Source: a virus
Reading direction: 5' to 3' (one strand)
Virus record (IMG/VR): IMGVR_UViG_3300036985_002287
Span: 1-30,612 of that record
DNA length: 30,612 nucleotides
Shown: positions 26,302-30,612 of the stretch, in pieces
Layout of the letters: each line of letters opens with the position of its first letter
Numbering within the stretch: the stretch's first letter is position 1
Program-made: the position numbers and the translations under genes
Notes under the pieces: generated by a model
Seen by the model: only the letters and a program-made list of their open reading frames with translations
Told to the model about the DNA's origin: nothing
Database searches by the model: none

Positions 26302-26594
26302 AGATATTCGTCCTTAGTTTCTATCGGTGCTCTATCAGCACGCTTCATTTGACCAATACGACTGGACTTATTCCAATCGTACACTTCACCGTCGGGTGTT
26401 TTACCATCTTTGACTTCATCCACCCCGTTTTGACCAACCTGGTCTACATTTTCTGCAGACATGGTAACAAACCGCATACCTTGACGGCGATGTAGTTCGG
26501 CATGTCGCAGAGCAGCATTCAAGTCAGTATGTTTCGCACTTGCTGGCTGGTCGTTAGACATTGTCCAATAGACCATATATTCTGTTTTGTTCAT
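26298..26594 (-). CDS. Conserved-type phage protein (98 aa)
   Basis: It contains YMVYWTMSNDQPASAKHTDL, RRQGMRFVTMSAENVDQVGQ and PDGEVYDWNKSSRIG. YWTMSNDQP...RRQG.RFVT.S.E.VDQVG...PDG..Y.WKK is a frequent phage pattern. ATGA overlap with the gene before. Confidence 0.86.
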   Translation of the reverse strand: MNKTEYMVYWTMSNDQPASAKHTDLNAALRHAELHRRQGMRFVTMSAENVDQVGQNGVDEVKDGKTPDGEVYDWNKSSRIGQMKRADRAPIETKDEYL

Positions 26595-26845
26595 GATACT
26601 TTCAACATTTCATTATTTTGTATATGTAGATCTTCCCGGGTCATTTTAACTATCTTTGTTAAGTCCGGAATTGTCAGCGTCTTAAAAACAGTTATGCCTA
26701 GTACGGTGTTGCTCGAGTCAAGTGTACGCAGGAATACGCCTAAATCCGGCATATTTGCCCGCATATAGATGTCTTGTACTATTGTGTCGCCTGCCCAAGA
26801 TTCGCCTGACAATAGCTTGACGGTAATCATATAACTGTATATCAT
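26591..26845 (-). CDS. Hypothetical phage protein (84 aa)
   Basis: It starts MIYSYMITVKLLSGESWAGD and contains TLTIPDLTKIVKMTREDLHI. The ATG at 26845 begins 5 nt after the -10, so it would be leaderless; an internal ATG at 26830 has no clear site either. Function unknown. Confidence 0.77.
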   Translation of the reverse strand: MIYSYMITVKLLSGESWAGDTIVQDIYMRANMPDLGVFLRTLDSSNTVLGITVFKTLTIPDLTKIVKMTREDLHIQNNEMLKVS

Positions 26846-26850
26846 GATGC

Positions 26851-26879
26851 ATTATATACTAATGCACGATCAAAGTCTA
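26851..26879 (-). promoter_or_regulatory. sigma70-type promoter, probably leaderless mRNA
   Basis: -35 TAGACT (26874-26879), 17-bp spacer, -10 TATAAT (26851-26856). The TAG of the -35 is the stop codon of 26877-27269. It drives the ten-gene operon down to 24323. Confidence 0.75.
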
Positions 26880-27269
26880 GTGGGCGAAGGATTCTACGTC
26901 CACGCCTTTAAGTACCATCACAATTTCATCTGCTTCGGTATATATTAAATTCTTACCTTCCAGTATGGTACGGCGATTCAAATCCGGTAGTTTTGTCCAT
27001 TCTTCTACCTTCTCATAAGACCCCCAGCATATACTCGGTGCCATATTAAGAATCCAGACAACTAGATATTTTAGAGCTTGAATAGTATTAGAAGGGTGGG
27101 AATGTACTATGGCTCCAGTGCAATCGTTGGCTAATACCGACGTAAAGAAGCTACCGGGTGAAAATCCGTGAACAAGGTAGTTATACATAACATCAGCGTA
27201 CTCTTTAGGTACATGATAGCTATCAAAATTTTTATGGATCTTGTATTTGCTGTAGTCGGATATATTCAT
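26877..27269 (-). CDS. Conserved-type phage protein (130 aa)
   Basis: It contains YADVMYNYLVHGFSPGSFFT and LANDCTGAIVHSHPSNTIQA. The YLV.GF.PGSFFT.VLANDL.GA...SHP.N.I..L pattern is widespread in phages without a known function. The ATG at 27269 overlaps the preceding stop (ATGA); a TTG at 27290 is less likely. Confidence 0.86.
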   Translation of the reverse strand: MNISDYSKYKIHKNFDSYHVPKEYADVMYNYLVHGFSPGSFFTSVLANDCTGAIVHSHPSNTIQALKYLVVWILNMAPSICWGSYEKVEEWTKLPDLNRRTILEGKNLIYTEADEIVMVLKGVDVESFAH

Positions 27270-27427
27270 TTTTGTTGCCGTCTCTTCCAAAGCAGTTCTT
27301 CTAACTCTTGATCATAAACATACGGGTGCAGCCAATACTCATTATCCTTCATCAATTCATCAGCTTTGGCAAGCCACGCAAGCATGGCCTTTTCGGCATC
27401 TGATTGATTGGGTTCGGACTCATTCAA
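27266..27427 (-). CDS. Small acidic helical protein, TTG start (53 aa)
   Basis: TTG at 27427 behind AGGAA gives MNESEPNQSDAEKAMLAWLA, then KADELMKDNEYW, ending LEELLWKRRQQK. It overlaps the preceding gene by 8 nt. The longer frame upstream is only a shadow of 27420-27653. Confidence 0.7.
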   Translation of the reverse strand: MNESEPNQSDAEKAMLAWLAKADELMKDNEYWLHPYVYDQELEELLWKRRQQK

Positions 27428-27653
27428 ATCTTTTCCTAATCTTTTCCACTTGTTTGTTGTAATCGTCAATTGCCAGATCACTGACAAAGCAGTCCTCGGA
27501 CCAAAATGCTTTCTTGCAGTCCTCGATGATTAGGTGGGCGAACTTTTCCAGAGCGTCACCGTTGGCTAAAACTGTGGCTGGAGTCGGGTCAAAATATCGT
27601 TTGTAATATGTCGCTCCTGCCTGTTCGGCAAGTTCTTCAATTCTTTTGTTCAT
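27420..27653 (-). CDS. MNERIKEL-family protein, divergent (77 aa)
   Basis: It starts MNKRIEELAEQAGATYYKRY, then LEKFAHLIIEDCKKAF, and ends VEKIRKRFE. The HFGVE tail is missing. ATGA overlap with 27650-27928. Confidence 0.85.
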   Translation of the reverse strand: MNKRIEELAEQAGATYYKRYFDPTPATVLANGDALEKFAHLIIEDCKKAFWSEDCFVSDLAIDDYNKQVEKIRKRFE

Positions 27654-27928
27654 TCTTCAACTCCAAAATGTTCCTTAATCTCGTCATCTGTCAATTCACC
27701 GGCTTCCATTTCTAGGAATAGAACCACATCATTACCTGTAAATCGGTCTTCGCCAACTGCCGCATACTTTTTAGCAGAATAAAGCATACCTGCACGAAAC
27801 GCTTCTGCCACAATCAACTCGGCGAATTTTTCTTGTTGTTCTACCCACGCTTCACAATATTCTCTGCCGTGAAAATCTAAAAACTTAATATCAGCCTGTT
27901 CAGCAAGTTCTTTAATTCGTTCGTTCAT
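27650..27928 (-). CDS. MNERIKEL-family protein (92 aa)
   Basis: It starts MNERIKELAEQADIKFLDFH, then EKFAELIVAEAFRAGM, and ends EIKEHFGVEE. The usual Cys after the EKFAELIV motif is replaced by Ala. Three bases separate it from the preceding stop. Confidence 0.87.
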   Translation of the reverse strand: MNERIKELAEQADIKFLDFHGREYCEAWVEQQEKFAELIVAEAFRAGMLYSAKKYAAVGEDRFTGNDVVLFLEMEAGELTDDEIKEHFGVEE

Positions 27929-27931
27929 TCT

Positions 27932-28195
27932 TCAACTCCGAAATGTTTCTTCAATCTCACGCATACAAGTATAAACTACTTGTTCTTGCGTCGGTGGCAC
28001 AAAATGTCTAATCTCATTTGCTCTGCTACAAGCCTCTAAACATTCTGCCACAATCAACTCGGCGAACTTTTCCACGTCAAGTGTACGAGAGTCTATATCA
28101 CCAGTGTCAGACCAAGAGCCTGCTGCATGTGAAGTATACCCACCGCATACAGTTGCTCCAGCTTGTTCGGCAAATTCTTTAATTCGTTCGTTCAT
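27932..28195 (-). CDS. MNERIKEL-family protein (87 aa)
   Basis: It starts MNERIKEFAEQAGATVCGGY, then VEKFAELIVAECLEAC, and ends REIEETFRS. The first of three consecutive family members. Two bases lie between it and the preceding stop (TAAGTATG). Confidence 0.86.
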   Translation of the reverse strand: MNERIKEFAEQAGATVCGGYTSHAAGSWSDTGDIDSRTLDVEKFAELIVAECLEACSRANEIRHFVPPTQEQVVYTCMREIEETFRS

Positions 28196-28197
28196 AC

Positions 28198-28671
28198 TTA
28201 ACCTGTAATTTCGGTATAACTATTCTTGAAGATCTTTTCATCGACTACCCACATATCAGTGTGGTCTTCACGATTGCGAACAATATAATCGCCCGCCTTG
28301 TATCTTTGAATATTTTTATACTCGCCGAATGTTTCGCCCCAGTTGCCTTGCAAGAATCCTGTGAACGACGTTTGTGCAAATTCTACACTGTTTTCCATTT
28401 TCGGATTACATACCATCCAACCTTCGTGATCGATGGCATCAACTGTGTATTTCGATAAAAGCTTCTTAGCCGATTGTTGCCATGCATCGTTGCTTTCACC
28501 GATACAGAACATTGCATCAGCATGGACAGGCTCTTTTGCTTCCAGTGTGTCAACTAAGAACTTGGACATTACGGTTCGGTCAACCAACAGTGTCACCATT
28601 GGCTTAGCCCGCAGGCCTTTCGTCTTTTTCGCTACACCAAAATTCAGTGTGTTTGCATCAAGTAAAATCAT
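28198..28671 (-). CDS. Conserved-type phage protein (157 aa)
   Basis: It contains GESNDAWQQSAKKLLSKYTV, IDHEGWMVCNPKMENSVEF and GDYIVRNREDHTDMWVVDEK. The ESNDAW..S.KKLL.KY.V..IDH.GW.VC.P(K)..N(S/A)V.F pattern recurs in many phages. Function unknown. ATGA overlap with 28668-29132. Confidence 0.87.
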   Translation of the reverse strand: MILLDANTLNFGVAKKTKGLRAKPMVTLLVDRTVMSKFLVDTLEAKEPVHADAMFCIGESNDAWQQSAKKLLSKYTVDAIDHEGWMVCNPKMENSVEFAQTSFTGFLQGNWGETFGEYKNIQRYKAGDYIVRNREDHTDMWVVDEKIFKNSYTEITG

Positions 28672-29132
28672 GGTTCAATCTCCCCCAGAACTTCTGCTTC
28701 TTCCAGCTGATACCATTCACCGTCAATAATTTTCAGACTGATGTATTTGCCTACCATTCCGCCACGCACATAATCACGCCCACCGTCAATGAAAGTGGAA
28801 CCGTCTGTCGATGTGCGATAGTCGTGTCGATAGCGACTATAGATAACTTCGCCGTCGAGTGCAATCACGCCGTCGATGATACCTTCCACAGCACTTGCGC
28901 CGCTTGTAATATATGTTCCACCATTTTGGTAAATCAGTGCGAAGTAGTTCGAATAACCTTCTACCGGAGGCGTTTCCTGGTAATACACATCGCCGCAGTC
29001 GTCGCCGTGCCAGCCGCCACCCGCAGTTCGCAGGCAAAGCTGTCCAACGAATTTAGCCTTATATTTTTCTTCGACTTTTTCGATATTGAACTTAGCATCT
29101 GCCCGTCCATTGTTTACGATAATCTTTTTCAT
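28668..29132 (-). CDS. Conserved-type phage protein (154 aa)
   Basis: It contains RTAGGGWHGDDCGDVYYQET, then YSNYFALIYQNGGTYITSGA, and ends ISLKIIDGEWYQLEEAEVLG. A beta-rich protein of a type found in phages. It is coupled to the genes on both sides by ATGA overlaps. Confidence 0.84.
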   Translation of the reverse strand: MKKIIVNNGRADAKFNIEKVEEKYKAKFVGQLCLRTAGGGWHGDDCGDVYYQETPPVEGYSNYFALIYQNGGTYITSGASAVEGIIDGVIALDGEVIYSRYRHDYRTSTDGSTFIDGGRDYVRGGMVGKYISLKIIDGEWYQLEEAEVLGEIEP

Positions 29133-29311
29133 TTCATTGCCCTTATGCGATTAATTACTTCATTGGCTTCGGTGAAGTTTTCGTCTGCAACATCTTTTTC
29201 TTCCCAATCTTGTGGTCCTAAGCCACCTATTGCATCGTTCAACTTTTTGGTCAAACCATCTTTATACTCTTGTGTCCAACTGAAATTATATTTGATTTTA
29301 TCTGGGTTCAT
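29129..29311 (-). CDS. Small hypothetical phage protein (60 aa)
   Basis: It starts MNPDKIKYNFSWTQEYKDGL and ends EANEVINRIRAMK. Probably helical. A strong AGGAG lies 6 nt before the ATG at 29311; 23 bp separate it from the preceding stop. Confidence 0.8.
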   Translation of the reverse strand: MNPDKIKYNFSWTQEYKDGLTKKLNDAIGGLGPQDWEEKDVADENFTEANEVINRIRAMK

Positions 29312-29334
29312 AGTATTCTCCTGTTACTGCTATT

Positions 29335-29598
29335 TTACAGCAGACCTTTTAGGATAGCAATAGATAATGCTTGTTCTGCTTCTTGTATTGTATCGTATCG
29401 CCATGCAAATATCCACCAACTACCTGTTTGACCGCGGCAGCCGAAGAGATTGTATAATTTATCAATCCATTCGGGATTGATATCTATGCCTTTAGTAAAG
29501 ATATTAACTATGAATTCGTTGTTCTTACCTTTTATACCACGCCAGGATTGAATACTATAATTCCTGCCTTTTTTTATTGTTTTTGTGCGGCGTCTCAC
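29335..29598 (-). CDS. Basic phage protein, GTG start (87 aa)
   Basis: GTG at 29598 overlaps the preceding stop (GTGA). The N-terminus is very basic (RRRTKTIKKGRN). Then come NEFIVNIFTKGIDINPEWID and GCRGQTGSWWIFAWRYDTIQ. The C.GQT.SWW.FAW..D....AE.A ending is familiar from phages; function unknown. Confidence 0.82.
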   Translation of the reverse strand: MRRRTKTIKKGRNYSIQSWRGIKGKNNEFIVNIFTKGIDINPEWIDKLYNLFGCRGQTGSWWIFAWRYDTIQEAEQALSIAILKGLL

Positions 29599-29894
29599 AG
29601 AATTTCCAATACCTTCAAACTATTGGCTGTGTACCAAATACCGCCCTGACTTTCTGGACGAATGTGTTTTGTGCAGCCTTTAACTTCAACCTTGCACCAA
29701 ACACGGCCTTTTTTAGACAAGTGTGGAGCAAGTGGTTCAGCGCAACAGTGCCAGCCTGGGCGAACCTTATAGCCTTTGGTCGGATGGAATTCCGCCATAT
29801 ACTTCTTTCCAATCTCCACACGCAGGCGAGCATTGATAAAGAGTGGGCCTAACGAACCATCCTTCCGTTGTTTGAATAGCTTATACGCGATCAT
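29595..29894 (-). CDS. Conserved-type phage protein (99 aa)
   Basis: It starts MIAYKLFKQRKDGSLGPLFI, then EFHPTKGYKVRPGWHCCAEP and LSKKGRVWCKVEVKGCTKH. The KLFK.RKDGSLGPLFIN....RPGWHCC..P.APHL pattern is widespread in phages; the Cys/His content suggests metal binding. It is the first gene of the operon read from 29916. AGGAG precedes the ATG. Confidence 0.88.
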   Translation of the reverse strand: MIAYKLFKQRKDGSLGPLFINARLRVEIGKKYMAEFHPTKGYKVRPGWHCCAEPLAPHLSKKGRVWCKVEVKGCTKHIRPESQGGIWYTANSLKVLEIL

Positions 29895-29915
29895 AAAAAT
29901 ATCTCCTACCTGTCT

Positions 29916-29944
29916 ATTATAACAACATAGGAGATTATGGTCAA
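29916..29944 (-). promoter_or_regulatory. sigma70-type promoter flanked by an inverted repeat
   Basis: -35 TTGACC (29939-29944), 17-bp spacer, -10 TATAAT (29916-29921). ATCTCCTA (29901-29908) and TAGGAGAT (29928-29935) bracket the -10, and one arm is the ribosome binding site of the first gene. Confidence 0.8.
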
Positions 29945-29956
29945 CTGGAAGTTGAA

Positions 29957-30217
29957 TTAGCCGACTGTGATAAGCCCTTTGGCTTCTTTGATCAACTTAC
30001 GGCGGGCCACTGCCTTCTGCATGTTGGCCTTTGCTTTACCGGGATTGGCAAGATTCCATACTTGCGTATAGATAGCTGCCTTCAGTTTGAATGCTTCCTC
30101 GCCCATTTCCTTCCTGATCTTCTTGGCATACTTTGCCTTCGAAAGCGTGATACGATTCACCGGGCGAATTTCGCCAGTGCGTGGGCGACCAATTGGATAA
30201 CCTGTAGCTTGTGTCAT
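29957..30217 (-). CDS. Basic protein with AT-hook-like motif (86 aa)
   Basis: GYPIGRPRTGEIRPV (6-20) has a GRPR core like an AT-hook, and the rest is Lys/Arg-rich and helical (KAKYAKKIRKEMGEEAFKLK). Probably binds nucleic acid. The ATG at 30217 follows the promoter at 30244-30272. Confidence 0.82.
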   Translation of the reverse strand: MTQATGYPIGRPRTGEIRPVNRITLSKAKYAKKIRKEMGEEAFKLKAAIYTQVWNLANPGKAKANMQKAVARRKLIKEAKGLITVG

Positions 30218-30243
30218 GTGGAAAGTCCTTTGTGTAAAATTGT

Positions 30244-30272
30244 ATTATAGCATCTTAGATAGATGCAGTCAA
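30244..30272 (-). promoter_or_regulatory. sigma70-type promoter with palindromic spacer
   Basis: -35 TTGACT (30267-30272), 17-bp spacer, -10 TATAAT (30244-30249). The spacer is GCATCT-ATCTA-AGATGC, a perfect 6-bp dyad. The common leader is absent. Confidence 0.86.
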
Positions 30273-30280
30273 TAAGTACC

Positions 30281-30308
30281 TAAAAGTATAGGGACCGTAG
30301 TCCCTATA
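30281..30308 (-). terminator. Intrinsic terminator
   Basis: Minus strand TATAGGGA-(6 nt)-TCCCTATA (30287-30308), followed by CTTTTAGG. It ends the unit of the partial gene at the right edge. Confidence 0.85.
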
Positions 30309-30325
30309 TCTTCGTTTGCAGCATC

Positions 30326-30612
30326 TTAGGCTGCAACAGCTTCTGCAACCGGCTCAGTAGCAGCGGGCACTTCGGCCTTCGTTGCATTCTTCGAACCAGC
30401 GGGGCGGCCACGCTTGCCAGTGCCAGCAACCTTGACCTTCTTCGGATCACGGCCGAGCGTAACGGTACCAGCAGTTTCAGCTTCCTTCTTGAAGGAGTTG
30501 TACATCGTCGATGCACTGGCGCGTGATACGCTCAGTTCGGTTTCGATGGCGCCCAAAATTGCAGCACGGAATTCCTTGTTGGAAGCGTACAGGCCTTGTG
30601 AACGTTCGTCCA
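30326..30612 (-). CDS. Helix-turn-helix-like DNA-binding protein, N-terminus outside window
   Basis: The visible 94 residues include EFRAAILGAIETELSVSRAS plus ASTMYNSFKKEAE, the same module as 14743-15225 and 16967-17389, then GTGKRGRPAGSKN, an AT-hook-like core, and an Ala/Glu-rich end. The frame is open to the window edge, so the start is not seen. Probably a phage DNA-binding protein. Confidence 0.85.
   Translation of the reverse strand, partial: DERSQGLYASNKEFRAAILGAIETELSVSRASASTMYNSFKKEAETAGTVTLGRDPKKVKVAGTGKRGRPAGSKNATKAEVPAATEPVAEAVAA

Noticed and set aside
28647-29357. Plus-strand open frame of 236 codons
   Set aside because: It lies opposite to three tightly overlapping minus-strand genes with good starts; no plus-strand promoter or ribosome binding site is present.

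Overview
The window looks like part of the early, accessory gene region of a large double-stranded DNA tailed phage of a Gram-negative host. The support is direct: about 86 mostly very short genes, start/stop overlaps of 1-23 nt, near-consensus sigma70 promoters (TTGACA, 17 bp, TATAAT), AGGAG ribosome binding sites, several paralogous families of tiny phage proteins, and a free-standing GIY-YIG homing endonuclease. No structural, packaging or DNA polymerase gene is visible. I cannot name the phage or the host. Every gene except the homing endonuclease (14158-14730) is on the minus strand, so the region reads from right to left.

Layout from the upstream (right) end. 30612-24323 begins with a partial DNA-binding protein and a terminator, followed by two long overlapping operons (promoters near 29930 and 26865). 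These carry conserved phage proteins of unknown function and six paralogs of the MNERIKEL/EKFAELIV family. 24316-22649 is AT-rich and holds an antitoxin/RelE-YafQ-like toxin pair with a palindromic operator, an orphan member of the FDVIR family, and a permuted papain-like hydrolase whose ribosome binding site sits in a hairpin. 22640-22357 is non-coding with a 14-bp tandem repeat. 22302-18487 holds short operons and an AAA+ ATPase. 18486-17855 is non-coding and contains a probable small structured RNA gene. 17798-8459 is a run of short transcription units, interrupted at 14.1-14.7 kb by the homing endonuclease, which has split a promoter. 8386-6051 is a ten-gene operon ending in seven tandem FDVIR paralogs that share exact 11-14-nt dual-coding overlaps. 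6050-4735 is a 1.3-kb AT-rich, repeat-rich non-coding region, a candidate origin or regulatory region. 4699-1 returns to short operons, including a ribosomal protein L7/L12-like protein and a SprT-like metalloprotease.

A recurrent promoter cassette links these units. It has a sigma70 promoter placed directly behind, or overlapping, the stop codon of the preceding gene, then a conserved transcribed leader close to ACACACATCGCAACAAAGGA that ends in the ribosome binding site. In roughly ten copies the spacer between -35 and -10 is an inverted repeat. The arm sequence differs from copy to copy while the symmetry is kept, often with a GNRA or UUCG tetraloop. This cassette system, the FDVIR array and the bracketed structured RNA elements are the most interesting parts of the window.

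Limits: function calls rest on motifs I can read by eye. Most small genes are recognised only as types of protein common in phages, and no database search was run.
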